From Myrmaecium sp. VS I D KN 1 (Eukaryota > Ascomycota > Dothideomycetes > Valsariales > Valsariaceae): 64,000 bases of DNA. Of this stretch, positions 22,338 through 34,369 are shown in pieces. The translations under genes and the position numbers were made by a program. The stretch lies in NCBI GenBank assembly GCA_019775845.1, contig JADQAV010000042.1:442-64441 (forward strand), read 5' to 3'. Position 1 is the first letter of the stretch. Each line of letters opens with the position of its first letter. Under the pieces are notes generated by a model. It did not search any database, was not told the origin of the DNA, and saw only the letters and a list, made by a program, of their open reading frames with translations.

Positions 22338-24714
22338 ATGGCCGCCGAAGGGCAAGGACGGTCCCAGGCGGATGGCGAGACATATATGAGTGGTTTACAA
22401 CGTGTCTTCGAGGGGTTTGAGCAGAGCATCAAAGAAAAGGCACAGGAGTGTACGTCTCTTTACCAAACCGGACAGCGAATCATCCATGCTGACATGAGTA
22501 GGGGACAGCGAACGAGACGCTCTTTTGGAGCAGATCTCAAGTCTACAATCCGAGAACGCTCATTTGAAACAGCAGCTGGAGGATGAACGCAGGAAGACGG
22601 CCGACCTGCCGCCTGCGCAAAGCGCGCCGGAGCGACAAGCTGATGCCGCTGATGAACCACAAGACCGTAATGGTGCATTTGGGGCGTTCTCCGATGAGTT
22701 GTCTAGGATGACAAAGAAGTACAACGACCTACGCCAAAGGTCCATGGTCTATGAACAAGCCTACGAGAAGTTGAAGAAGAAATACGAGGATGCGAAGAAC
22801 AGTGTCAAAGAATGGCAACGGTATGCTGAGAGGCACCGCAAGAGGAAAGCAACCGTGGATCCGAAATCGCCAGTCACACCAGCGCCACCGGAGACTCGAA
22901 CTGAGGTTGCAAAGATCGACTTTGCTCAAGCTGGAGGCGACAATATGCCAGATCCTTCCATAGGACCAACAGACAACAATGCGCTCTCGTTCTCCAGCAA
23001 TCCCGAGCCGCCCGCTGGTGCAGGGGATTTCGCAGCTGTACCAGGCGACAGAGACCTTCCTTCCGATCTACCAGCGACCACGAGTACCACTGAGCGTATC
23101 ACGTCCAGCCAGACCACTCAAGACGAAGAACCTCCCAGCAGCTCTACCGAACGGAGAAGAGCGACCTCTACTGCAGATCAGCCCTTCGAGGATAGCGACG
23201 ATACTCCTGTGGTGGTGTCAACGCGCGCACTAAAGCGAAAACGGGGTCCCATCACTGTGTTTGATGACTCCAGGCTCGCTGAAGGCACACCCACCAGACC
23301 TGTCCGTATCAAGGACGAACCGCTGAGCAGTCCGCCGGATACCGTTATCAGAATCCCCCGGCTTCGTCACCAGGATACGCTGGACCTTGACGAGATCGGA
23401 TTGTCTGTCGACACGCCTCGCAAGCGCCAGAGGATGCAGAAACTGCTCGAGCATGCACGACGGACATCGCTTCTACAGCATGAGTCTTCCTCCTCCGTTC
23501 CCCCTGAAACGGGGGTAGCGCAGGGAAACGAAGACGGTGTAGCACCGGAAACACTGGACGCTATGGAGGCCGATGACACGGTCCTTGTCAAAACAGAAAG
23601 GGCGAGTTCCGAACCTGGACATAGTAGTCCAATTCTGTACAAAGATGGCGTCCATCAAACTTCCTCGGCGGATCAGACAAGGAAGCCACTGCATCCGGTA
23701 ACCCCGAATACCCGGTTGCTGCCATGGACGAGCAACAAGAGCGGGCGCAGGAAGGAGGGCAACAGAGGAGCGGAACATATTCACCTGCTGTCGGAAGATG
23801 GGGAATCCGGATCTCAAGGCGCGAGGCCTACAGCGAACGAACCTCCAGCGGAGGGAGAAGGTTTGCGCCGGCTGGAGAACTTGCTTCAGGCGCCGACGCC
23901 TGAGAAGCACGCACTGCAAACGACGCCCGGAAGTGGCAAGGCAGCACCTCGAGCAGCTTTCGTAGAGAAGACTGCTTCAAAGCTGCCAGCCAAAACCCCT
24001 TTGTTCAAGAAGCCCGCAAAGCTTCAGCTAGACACCCCGCCGACGACGGTTGGACGCTCGCGGGCCGAAGCTCCCTCAACAACCAACAACCGACCGAACA
24101 CCGCCACGGCTCCCGGCCGCAAAACCCGCGCCGGAGCGCTGCGCAACCGGCCGTTGGCCCGGCTCACAGCCGCGGACTTCAAGCCCAACCCCCGCTACAA
24201 CCAAGGCCTCGACTACGCGTTTTCCGAGGCGGTGCGGGGCCGCGACAACCGGCGCTGCCTGGCGGGGTGTACGCGACCCGAATGCTGCGGCAACGCCTTC
24301 CGAGCGCTCGCCGAAGCGGGGGCGGTCGTCCCCCGACCGCGACGGCTGTTCGAGTCCTCGCAAGAAGAGGAGGCCGAGGGTGCAGACGGCGGGCTGACGG
24401 AGGAGGAGCGGCTGCTGAAGGACCACCTGGGCCCGCGCTTCCACGTGGCGATCGTGCGGTCGATGCCGGCGGATGAGCGGCGCGAGTTGGTCGTGCAGGC
24501 GCGGCAGAAGGCGCTGGCGGATCGGTTCGGGAAGCATCGGGCGGCGTACGAGCGCCAGCGGACGCCGCCCGGCTTTTGGGAGGCGGATTTCCCGAGCACG
24601 CAGGAGATTGAACGGCAGAGGGAGGAGGCGCGGCGGCGGGAGAAGGAAAGGGTGGAGGAGATGTGGGGGGAGGCGATGAGGGAGGGTGGGCGGTGGTTGT
24701 TTAGGGATGAGTGA
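22338..24714 (+). CDS. sae2: DNA-end resection factor Sae2/CtIP
   Basis: Sae2/CtIP/Ctp1 stimulates the Mre11 nuclease to open blocked double-strand breaks for recombination. Exons are 22338-22449 and 22502-24714 (52-nt intron), giving 774 residues. The N-terminal 100 residues form a coiled coil (SERDALLEQISSLQSENAHLKQQLEDERRK), as expected for the oligomerisation domain. The middle is long and disordered. The conserved C-terminal domain begins near LTAADFKPNPRYNQGLDYAF and continues through the Cys-rich CLAGCTRPECCG to RTPPGFWEADFPSTQE. Thr725 in TPPGFW matches the CDK site of CtIP (human T847, yeast S267). ATG 22338 has a GCCATGG context and gives a normal N-terminus. An in-frame ATG at 22143 would add 65 residues unlike the family. 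The last 35 residues are a charged helix. Confidence 0.93.
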
Positions 24715-25449
24715 GGGTGGTACTTCGTATGTGTGTGTGTTGCGGGAGTGTGATTGCTGGTTGAGGGAATGGAAGCGTCCTATGCGAGAATGAGTTGCCG
24801 AGACGTAGAAGGGACCGTACGGTGTGAATTCGGAGGCATGAAGTCTGCGAAGTGAATCAAATATACGAATATTCTGGCCAGCATTGCAAGCTTTCGTGAG
24901 TGTTTACATGCTATGTATCCCGTAGGTCCTCCACAAGGCTGCAAGGCACCGAGGCCATCGGCTTTCCGTCACCGCCGACGTGCCTCGGCATCTGTCGTCG
25001 GAGGTCCCTTGCATGCCCTGAGGAACGCACGGACGACAAGCCATTTTTTCCCCGTAGGGCTGAGCGGTGCCTGAGCCCAACAAGCGGGCAAACATCCAGC
25101 TCATGTCCGTTCCGCCCTCCGACCTTCCATTACGGCCGTTACGAGCGGGATACGGACGATACATTGGTACCTGACGCGCTGTGCTACTGCTTACTACTAC
25201 TCCGACGACTGTGCAACAACGATTTCTTTTGTCTTGATTCTCTCTATTGTGAATTTCTTCCTTCTTCTTTCTTTCCCACCTCATCCTAATCTCAACCCCA
25301 ACCCCAACCGCAATTGCAATTGCAACCTCCATGCTGTCATAGCACACGGACGAAGACGAGAGGACGAGTACAAGTACCAGTGTCCTCCCCCCCCAGCTCC
25401 CCATCCTCTTCTACCTTCTTTTCTTTCTCCCTCTCTCCGGCCCCAAGCA
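24715..25449. other. Intergenic stretch between sae2 and the THEM6-like gene
   Basis: It is 735 bp long. The left part is the sae2 3' end. The right part is a pyrimidine-rich leader with CCCCAAC-like and CAATTG repeats (about 25285-25325) just before the next gene. No other gene was seen. Confidence 0.6.
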
Positions 25450-26774
25450 ATGGATCCCGCCCGCTCCCTTCCACTCATTGCCGGCGTGGCCGGCCTCAGC
25501 GCTCTCATCGCCGGCCTAGCCGCCTCCCCCGCCCTCCGCGAAGCCCTCGGGATTCACGGCCTGCAGCTTCCCTGGAAGCTGCTGTGCATCCTCTTCGCGC
25601 TCGCCAACTACAAGTCCCTGCCGTTCGTCTGGCACGTACGTATACCCCCTCCTCAAAAAAAAGCCAAGATCAAACAAACCTAACACTTTCACTCCCACAG
25701 CTCCGCGTCTTCCGCCCCTTCATCTACCACGCCTTCCTCCGGCGCGCGCCCGTGCCCCCCACCGCCCTCTTCCAACCCGTCATCACCTCCACCTTCGCGC
25801 CGGCGTGGGAGTGCGACTACAACCTGCACAAGAGCAACAGCACCTACTTCACCGACCTGGACGGGGCCCGCACCCAGCTCGTCACCGCGCTGCTGGGGAC
25901 GGGGTTGAAGGTCGCCGCCGAAGAGGCGCGGCTCGCAAAACAACAGAAACAAAAACAGAATGGCACCACCAACCCCGGCACCGCCGCCCCCGGCACCGCC
26001 GCCACGATCCCACCCGCCCTCACCAGCGGGGGAGGGAGCTACACCGTCGCCGTCGGCGGCCTCGTCTGCCTCTTCAAACGGCCCATCCCGCCCTACGCCC
26101 GCTATGACATCTGGACCCGCCTGCTCACCTGGGACGACAAGTGGCTGTACATCATCTCGCACCTCGTGCGCAAGGGGGTCGCGCGGCCCCGGGCGTACCT
26201 CCTGCAGCCCGGCACGGCGTCCCAGCGCCGGGCCGGGCGCGCCTCCGCCCGGAAGGAAGGAGAAAAAGAAGGGGATGGGGATGAAGGGGATGAGCAGGCC
26301 CGCCGCGAACGCCGCCTCCAAAAAGCCGTCTTCGCCACCAGCCTCGCCAAGTACGTCGTCAAGCGCGATCGCGTCGTCACGGTGCCGCCGGAGATCGTGC
26401 TCCGGGGGTGTGGGTTTTTGCCGCCGCGCCCCGCCGAAGGGGGGGCCGAAGGGGAAGGGGAAGGGGCGGAAGGGGTCGACGCAGCGGCTGCCGAGCAGCA
26501 GCAGGAGCAGCATGCCTCCCCGGAGCAGCAACAGCAGAACGCCTCCCCGGAGCAGCAATTGCACGACGCGGTCTTGCCTTCTTCGTCGTCGTTGCTGGAG
26601 GGGCAGGGGCAGGGGCAGGAGGAGCCGTTGGATTGGGCGACGGTGGAGCGGGAGCGCCGGAGAGGGTTGGCGTTGGCGGGTTTGTTTGCGGGGTTGGATG
26701 GGTTGCATGCGGAGTTTTCCCCCGCGGTCGCGGATGGAGAGGTGTTGGGGCGGTTTGCGGATTTGATTTGGTGA
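25450..26774 (+). CDS. THEM6-like hotdog (thioesterase-like) membrane protein
   Basis: Exons are 25450-25635 and 25701-26774 (65-nt intron), giving 419 residues. The N-terminus is hydrophobic (residues 7-26 and about 36-52) and probably a membrane anchor. After KSLPFVWHLRVFRPF comes a hotdog-like region with ECDYNLHKSNSTYFTDLDGART, SYTVAVGGLVCLFKRPIPPYARYDIWTRLLTWDDKWLYI and KAVFATSLAKYVVKRDRVVTVPPEIVL. This pattern matches the THEM6/UPF0670 family, related to 4-hydroxybenzoyl-CoA thioesterases; fungal members are often mislabelled as capsule-biosynthesis proteins. The Asp/Asn-rich segment fits an acyl-thioester site, but the reaction is unproven. A Gln/Glu/Ala-rich low-complexity insert (about 26450-26620) separates the C-terminal helix, which reads LALAGLFAGLDGLHAEF. 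It converges on SelO. Confidence 0.8.
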
Positions 26775-27091
26775 GGGGATGGGAGGTGGGAGGGAAGATG
26801 GAGATGGGTGGGCAAAAATTAGGGGTACATAGATGGATTGATGGATTGATTGATTGATAGAGAGAGAGAGATATCCAATAGATTCCTTACTTTGCTTTGT
26901 CGAACGGAGAACTCTGCTGCTGCCGCTGCTGTTAGTGACTACGACAACGTTACAAGAAGAACCAAAAGAATAAACCCACACCCACATCTCCCTCACAAAC
27001 TCCTTTTTCCTTTCTATCCCACCTCACCCCGCGTCCCCTCTCATCCCCCCCCAAAACCCCAACCCCAACCACAACCCCTCAGCCCCAAGAC
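26775..27091. other. Convergent 3' gap between THEM6-like and SelO genes
   Basis: 317 bp hold both 3' UTRs, a GATT repeat with a GA run (about 26836-26870) and a C-rich CCCCAAC stretch (about 27047-27080). No gene was seen. Confidence 0.6.
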
Positions 27092-29279
27092 CTAAGAGCT
27101 ACAACTACACTGCATCAACCCGCGATACCGCGGCACATCGCCACACCAGCGCGCCGCGAGCTGCGGATCCACCCCAACCTCACCCTCACCCCCTACCCCT
27201 TCCCAGCCATCCTCAAACGGCGCAAGCACCATCCGCATCACGGGGCCCAGCACCTCCTCGCGCTCACCCCGCCTCTCCACACGCTCGATCAGCTCGTCCA
27301 GGATCCAGGAGCGGGGGACGAACTGAGGGAAAAGCACGAAGGCGTTAGCGATGGATGTTACGTGACGCTGGCTGGTTGGGTATTTGGGGGAGGAAAAAGG
27401 AACTCACATTCGGATTCACCCCCCTCATCGCTTGCACGCGCTGCTCCTCCTCTTCCACCTCCTCCCCCCAATCCTCCCGCACCCTCTCCGCCCACAGCTT
27501 CAACCACGCCGCGATGCGCTTCCTGGCGGCATCATCAATCTTCGCGCGCTCCGCCTGGCTGAAAAACCTCCCCGCGACATCCATCCGAGCCTCCTCGGTG
27601 CGCAGCTCCGCCAGCCGCACGTCGCTCAGCCGACGAAAGCAATGATGGAAGTCCAACTCAAACGCCTCCATGAGGTCAAGCCACTCGGAGTACAGCGCCT
27701 CGAAGTCTCCGTCGCGATACCGTCGCAAGCCGAGCCGTTGCGTCATCAGTCGTCGATACTCCCGCATGAACGCCGCCTTGTACTCCTCGCCGGCGGCCAT
27801 GATGAGGTGTTCGGCGCGGGCGACGAGGTCCGGGGCCTCGGCCTCCGTCACGCCATCGTTCACAAAAGCCGGGTCGTCGACGCGCTCGCCCGCGCCGATG
27901 AGCTCACCCAGCGCCTCCCCGAGGCGCACGAGGTTCCACCAGATGACGCTGGGCTGGGCGCGGTAGCTGTAGCGGAGGAGGTGGTCGTCGTGGTTGGGGG
28001 TGTAGGCCGGGTCGAACGCGTCCATGAAGGCGAAGGGCCCGTAGTCCATGCTCAGACCCATCACGCTCGTGTTGTCGGTGTTGAGGACGCCGTTCATGAA
28101 GCCGTACGCCTGCCAGGCCGCCACCGTCCGCGCGTTGCGCCGCGCGATCTCCCGGTACAGGCGCGCGAAGCGGTTTTGTGCGTCTTTGCCTTCGCCCTGG
28201 ATCTCCTCCGCGCCTACCCCGCGTGGCGCCTGGTCCACGGTGTCCGCCAGGTCTCCCTCCGGCAACCGTCCTGGTAGCGCCTCCCAGCCGCCCAGCACCT
28301 GCTCGGCCACGAACGTGGCCAGCTGCCGCGTCAGGCCGCGCTCGCCCCGCGCCCGCAGCAGATCAAACGTCCCGAGCCGCACCCAGCTCTCCGCGAACCG
28401 ACACACCACCGCCCCAGGCTCCACCCGTTCCCGAACAACCTTGGCGCGGGGCGCCAGGGTCAGGCTCAGCGCGCGGGTGGTCGGGATGCCGATCGCGTTG
28501 AGATACTCGCTGACGACGAACTCCCGGATGCTGCTCCGCAGCACCGCCTTGCCGTCCGCGAACCGGCTGTACGGCGTCTTGCCCGCGCCCTTCAGCTGGA
28601 GCTCGTACTTCTTCCCCGTGCCCGGGTGCATCGTCTCGAACAGGCTGATCGCCCGCCCGTCCCCCAGCTGGCCCGCCCAGCTGCCGAACTGGTACCCGCC
28701 GTAGCACTGCGCCCAGGGGTACACGCCCCGCGGCTGCCCGTCCTCGCCGGTGCCGCAGGCCTCCAGGTCGACGCCGACTTCTGCGCCCAGCGGCGCGTTG
28801 GCATCCTCGTCCCAGGTTAGGATCTGGTTGCCGGCGACGGTCTGCCTGAAGTCCTCGGAGCTGGCGTCGTCGGCGGCGATGCCGATGTCGCGCAACGCGG
28901 CGGGGCTGGTGGCGAGCAGCTCCGGGGCGAGGATGGGCTCTGGGCGGACGTAGGTGTAGAGGGCGCCTTTGACCTGTCGGGGTCCGAGGGTCTCGCGAGG
29001 CGCGCTGTGGGAGGATTGCGGGGTGGGGAAGGCGGGGTCCGGTGGCAGGGAGTGGGGGAAGGTGCTGCTCTTAGGGAGACGTCGGAGGGGGAGGCGGAGG
29101 CTGTCGGGGTTGGCGGTGGTGGTGGTGGTGCCGTCGCTCGAACCGTCGGTGTCGGTGGCGGCGGCTTGTTGGTTGAGGTGAGCGGCCATTTGGAAGAGCC
29201 GGTGGCGAACGGTTGGGTGAAGCTGGAGTGGCGGAGGCGGCTTTCGCGGTTTGAGGCGGCAGACGGAGCGGGAGAGCAT
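27092..29279 (-). CDS. fmp40: Selenoprotein O family protein adenylyltransferase, Cys form
   Basis: SelO is a mitochondrial pseudokinase-fold enzyme that transfers AMP to protein hydroxyls and helps redox defence (yeast Fmp40). Exons on the minus strand are 29279-27408 and 27322-27092 (85-nt intron), giving 700 residues. The N-terminus (MLSRSVCRLKPRK, then more Arg/His and no acids) looks like a mitochondrial presequence. Conserved blocks include YGGYQFGSWAGQLGDGRAI, ELQLKGAGKTPYSRFADGKA, LRSSIREFVVSEYLNAIGIPTTRA and the active-site LNTDNTSVMGLSMDYGPFAFMD. The protein ends QCSCSS. Cys698, third from the end, takes the place of the selenocysteine in animal SelO, as known for fungi. The start lies 412 nt from the divergent DCAF4-like gene. 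Confidence 0.95.
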
Positions 29280-29691
29280 ATACGGTGGTAGTGGTACTTT
29301 GGTTCGGGTGAGGTGTGGGGTGGAGGAAGATGAAGGAGAGAAGGGGGAACACGGGCGAAGAAAGAAGACTTTGTAGAGATAATGTTCAATTCACGAACTG
29401 GATGTATGTGTGTATGTAATCGTGACAGGGACCTCGGGCAAGGCAGAAAGGCCGGAAGGCGAGAAAGTTGGGGATGCCGTCATACCGGAGTTCAGCCGGC
29501 GATAAGATAAACCAACAGTTTCCTCAGCCTCAGGCTCCTCACATCAATTCGAGTAAAAGCGTAACCGTACATAATTCAATATCATATTCAATACTACCTG
29601 AAATACCCTCCGAGTGAACGAGGACGATTGTAACCGCCGACAGCTTCAGCTTCAACCCGCATCCGGAAGTGGGATCGGAGATCTACCCGTC
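29280..29691. promoter_or_regulatory. Bidirectional promoter of SelO and the DCAF4-like gene
   Basis: A 412-bp gap lies between divergent start codons. I see no strong named motif. The right half is AT-richer (29500-29620) and probably contains the DCAF4-like leader. Confidence 0.4.
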
Positions 29692-31375
29692 ATGGATCGA
29701 GGGAACATCCCGGGCTTCTACTACGGTTGGTACTCCTATTACTGCAGATGCGACAGCAGAAGAGGATGGCATGCTAAATGATGCGCATCTCCCAGACCCG
29801 GTGAAGAAGAAATACTTCGCCGTCCAGGCCAACCATCTCGCCACGCCAGGGACCAAGTACACCCGGGAGAATGTGACCGAGGAGAAGAAGCAGGCGAAAG
29901 TAGGGCGCATTCCCCCCCTCGTCACCTTTAAGACCATCCCGACCACTCACTCACCATGCATTTCTCCCCCCTAGAAACGCACCCGAGCCGACCGAGAACG
30001 AGCGCGGCAACGGAACGAGCGGGTATGCCGGTCCAAGCTAGTCACGCACCCAACCTTCCACGGCGCGCTCGTGAACCGGGAGATGGGCGCACTTGCCGAC
30101 CCGATGGCGGCGCGGTCGCGGATGTTCGCCGGGCGCCTGGAAGCCCGACCGCTGTACCGGCAGATGTCGGAGGCGCTGCGGAGCACGGACACGCTGCCGG
30201 CGGAGGGGCGGCTGGAGTGGTTCGACTACGACCCGGTGAGCGAGAGCTTCGTCTTCGCCATCAACTCGCCCGTCGCCGCGCGGCCGGGAACGGTGTGCAC
30301 CGCCCGCGCGCCCGACCCGGAGGACCCGACGTTCAACGAGCTCGGCGACCTGCGCACCCTGCACCAGCTCGGCTCCGAGGTCTCGTCCATGCACATCCTG
30401 CCCGACGAGCGCATGCTGCTCTACACCACCCGCGGCGGCATCCGCGCCCCGACCATCACTTTACAGCCGCTCTTCGACGATTCGACCCACGGCAATAGCG
30501 ACCACCTCCCCCTCTTCCCCCACCAAGTCTACCAACTCGGCCTCCAAGAAATCACCCTCTGGACCTCCGCCCCTGCCCCCACCACCACCTTTTCCCCCAC
30601 AACACCAACACCAACAACCCACACCCTCGCCCTCGGCACCTCCCACGGGCTCACCCTCCTCGACTTCCAAGCCGCCACCCACCACTCCACCCTCACCCAC
30701 CCGCTCCGCACCCCCTCCGACGTCCTCGCCCTGACCTGGCTGTCCCCCTCCCTGCTCGCCCTCGGCCTCCGCAACCGCGCCGTCTACCTCTACGACCCCC
30801 GCACCCACGGCCACACCAACCGCCTCGCCCACCCCTCCACCGTCGCCGCCCTCGCCCCCGCCGACCACCCTGCCCGCCTCCTCGTCTCCGGCCTCGGCGA
30901 TCAGCTCGCCATGTACGACTTGCGTATGACGCGGGCGGAAACCCCTCCTCCTCATCCTTCCACCGTCGAGGCTACCCGAACATCCAAACGCCGCTACCGC
31001 CCCCCACCCCCGGCCCCGGCGACAACCCCCTACCTCCGCTTCCCCCACCACACCAACACCCACACCGTCCCCTCCGGCCTCGCCGTGCACGCGGGCATGT
31101 CCGTCGCCGCCGCCGCCTCCGGCGAGCGCGGCGATGTCGGGTTGCACTCCCTGCGCTCCGGGGAGTTGGTGAGGGTCCTGAGGGGGCGGGATATGTTTGG
31201 GGTTGCTGCGCCGGCGGGGACGAAGGGGGGATGGGGGCAAGGGGGGGTTGGTGGGGGGTTTGATGGGGGGGATGATTGGGGACATGTGCGCTGTGTAAGG
31301 TTTGTGGAGGGGATGTGGGGGGTTGGGGTGGGTGTTAGTGGGGGGCGGGGGGCGGGGTTTGGGTGGGCTGGGTAG
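29692..31375 (+). CDS. DCAF4-like WD-repeat protein (Cul4-Ddb1 substrate receptor type)
   Basis: Proposed exons are 29692-29725, 29748-29899 and 29975-31375, giving 528 residues. The start MDRGNIPGFYYD and then VKKKYFAVQ match the IPGFYYD...KKYF signature of DCAF4-type proteins. A basic helix (KRTRADRERARQRNER) and a WD propeller follow. Two blades end in VYLYDPRTHG and LAMYDLRMTR, resembling the DxxR motif by which such receptors dock on Ddb1. The second intron is an ordinary 75 nt. The first would be only 22 nt (29726-29747), which is below usual limits. An acceptor 9 or 12 nt further downstream, a one-base sequence error, or a start at ATG 29771 are alternatives. The C-terminus is Gly-rich and the last blade looks degraded. 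The target is unknown. Confidence 0.78.
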
Positions 31376-31802
31376 GACGAGGGAATGGAGGAGAAGAGGA
31401 AAGGGGTGGAGTGGTTGCATGTAGAACATGGAGTGTAGGTGATACTCATATATATGTATACATCGAGGAAAAGGGCAAAGAATGGAATAACAGATCTCTG
31501 GTCCTTACTCCTGCCAGCACCCACCTACAGAAGAAAACAAATTAAAAAAAGAAGAGAAAGAAAAAGAACAGCGAGCGAACCAGACAAGAGAAAGCCAAGG
31601 CAAAATATCCTTGGCAACGAGCAAATGATGATCTATACTTATATAGTAGGTAAATCAACTTGGATGGAGGGATACTTCACCCTGCCAATCCTACCTCCTA
31701 CCGTCGTTTTCTTGGCGTTTCTCAGCGGGGTATAAGTCCCTTTTTCCTTCGTCTTTCGGGTTTTACTTTGGGGCTTTGCTTTACGCGAGATGTTTGGAGG
31801 GG

Positions 31803-31820
31803 ATATATATATATATATAT
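31803..31820. repeat. TA microsatellite
   Basis: A perfect TA run of about nine units in gene-free sequence. Confidence 0.85.
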
Positions 31821-33993
31821 AGCTATAGACATATAAGAGAGAAAGGAAGAAGAGGAAAAGAGGAAGAGGAACCATTACAAAGCGGTGATGCGGCTATGCT
31901 CTTCGATACGTATGTATACGCTCCTCTCTTTTTTCCTCGTCGCGTGCACGTCTCACGCTTCAATATGTAATCCATAAGACACTAAAAAACAAAGTGGCGG
32001 AGGGAAGGGGATAGGTTTCATTATTTTTTTTTTCTAGAAGAAGAAGAAACACAGCCTCGTCCTCTCAGTCAAACTCGCAAACGACAACGCCAACGATGAA
32101 TAAAGAAGAAGGATTCTGTCTCGGATCGATCCGATCGTCATAAAACCCCCCCTTCACTTCCCCTTCCCCCTCCCCCACACACAGACGATCGAACATGTTT
32201 CAGCACCCATCATCCAGGCTCCTCACTCCCCTCTATCTATCCGTCACGCTTTGCACGCGCCCATGACGAACGATCGACAGGTGCGCGCAAAGCATCGCAA
32301 AAACCGACAAAGGAGGAGAAAAACAACCCCATAAACCCGAAACAACCGCCCCCCCCCTCCTCCCTCCCCATGCTATCCTCCATCATCGATTGGCCAGGGC
32401 CATTCGCCAAGGCGTGGATCCCAACCTCCCCCACCGTCCCCCGCCCCGCCAGCGCCCCAGTTTACCGGCGACGCCAGGGAAGGGGGCGTGAGGCTGGCTT
32501 TAACGTTAGCGTGGACGCCTCTCCCGCTCGCATCCTTGTTCGTTCGGCGCAGCTTTTCCCAACCTCCCAACCTCCCACAGCTCCCTCCAGCTCCCCTCTC
32601 TCTCTGCTTCGTCGTTGCTGCTCGCACTCGGTGAGAATGGTATGGTGGCACGCAACATCGCCCCATGTGTACCACGACCACCTACTCGGCTTCGGCTTCG
32701 GCAAGACAAGACAAAAAGGGTTCAACGCTGCCGCTCGCCTACCTGCCTACCTGCATGCATGTCTCTTGTACCTGCCTTCACCTACTCCTACCTACCTGCC
32801 TGCCAGCGCAGAAAGAGGAGATCTCGTGTAACGTGGCACTGCTGAACCACCACCCAGCCAGCCTCAGGTCGTGAACTGCTTCTGAGACGGGGTTTCGCTT
32901 GGCCAGTCCAGTCCAGCCAGCCAGCCAGCCTTGCTGTTGATGAGTGATTTGGATGCATCTGTTTCGTTTTGTTTGGTGTTGGTTCGCCAGCCTCTTTCTT
33001 CGGGCTGGGTGGTGGATGGGGTGTTGGGCTGCATGCTTGCTTGCATGTGTATGACGCTTTGGGAGGCGTGATGATATGCTTTTCTTCTTCTTCATTGACG
33101 ATACTATGCCTTTTTTTCCCCTTCTAATGTAATGAGGCACCGTGGTTATGCTGGTTGTGGTGGTCGAGCTAGAGCTGCGCCGAGTAGAATGATGGGGTCA
33201 TGATGATGAGGGGGGGAGTGACTACTATCCGTAGACTATGCATATCGGCTTCACCCATTCGCCCTCCGCGTGCGTGGAGAAGAACCCAAGGAGTACCTAC
33301 TGTACCGTCGGTACATAGCGATCGGACCGGGTAAAGTGTCCGCGCGACGAGACATGCTCAAGTTCAATATAGACGTAAATCGTCGCGACATGTACCGCCC
33401 GACATTGTACTTGGAGGTCCCGTCCGATACCTGTGACAACCGGGTACTCGTACTCCCCTCGTACATACAATACACAGGACCGGCAACGGGGACCTGCTTT
33501 GCATTGGTGGTGAGGAGAAGGAGAAAGGGCGCCGCAGCCGGGTAGCAGCAGATGCAAGTCAGAAATCGTTAAATTGCGCCGAATGAGCGCATTGGGGAAT
33601 GATCTGCCTGCCGGTCGGGGCGTTGCTGATCCCGCCGCGGGACATCGGTGGCATTGGTGGCTAGGTACTGTAGGTTCCATGTCGTGCTTGGCCCTGGCCC
33701 CGTCCGGCTGTTCCATCTCTCTGTGTGTGTGTGTGAGTTGTGCGAGTGAGAGCGTGAGTGCGCAGCTGCATGGCTTGACGGAGGAAAGAAAGCGTGTGTG
33801 ATTGGCGTCACTGGTGGGGACAGAGCGAGTCACAACGTCCCCACTTCCGTCCGCTCGGCGGCGTCCCTGGACCAGCGGGTGACCGGGCGCTCCTGCAGCT
33901 AAATTGCGCCCTGGCCCGGCCTGCCTGCCTGCACCCCTTCCGCTTTCTCTCGTCTCTCTCTTCTCTCTCTCTCTCTTTCTGTGACCGCCGGCC

Positions 33994-34021
33994 CGACCAC
34001 CGACCACCGACCACCGACCAC
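33994..34021. repeat. CCACCGA tandem repeat
   Basis: About four 7-bp units lie in tandem roughly 350 bp upstream of the peptidase ATG. Confidence 0.75.
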
Positions 34022-34110
34022 CTCGTCCTTCCTTCGTTCCTTTCACTTCGCCTTGCCCCCCCCCCCGTCCAACCCCGTACAGTCTCGACGACACACAGCC
34101 CTCTTTCTGG

Positions 34111-34120
34111 TCTATATAAC
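34111..34120 (+). promoter_or_regulatory. TATA box of the S41 peptidase gene
   Basis: TCTATATAAC lies about 250 bp upstream of the ATG, followed by a pyrimidine-rich leader typical of well-expressed fungal genes. The distance implies a 5' UTR of about 200 nt. Confidence 0.5.
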
Positions 34121-34369
34121 TCACGCCTGACCGGGGGCTCTACACTCGTTTTCCCCCCCCTTCTTTCGTTCACCCCCGTCGTCTCGCTCGACACTCTTTT
34201 TCTCGGTCGAGGTTCAGGTCTGCCGACTGACACCGTTGTTGCTCGTGGTCGTCGCCTGACCTCAATCCACTCACTCTTTGCTTTTCTACTTCCCTGCACA
34301 AAAGGCACAAAAGTCATCGTTTTTTGTCTGTGTCCAAAAGTCGTCATTTGATATATACGAGCTTCCATA

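Larger units (their letters stand above)
31376..34369. other. Three-kilobase gene-free stretch upstream of the S41 peptidase
   Basis: No convincing gene was seen. It contains a TA microsatellite (about 31803-31820), ACCTGCC/ACCTACC short repeats (32740-32805), CCAGCCAG repeats (32907-32930) and a CCACCGA tandem (about 33996-34021). The last 400 bases are pyrimidine-rich, with a TATA box, and form the peptidase promoter. Confidence 0.6.

Noticed and set aside
27047-27080. Telomere-like CCCCAAC repeats
   Set aside because: They are short, degenerate and internal, and they sit between two genes. They are not the fungal CCCTAA repeat.
27384-28277. 297-residue open frame antisense to SelO
   Set aside because: The coding strand has all SelO motifs. 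The antisense peptide has none.
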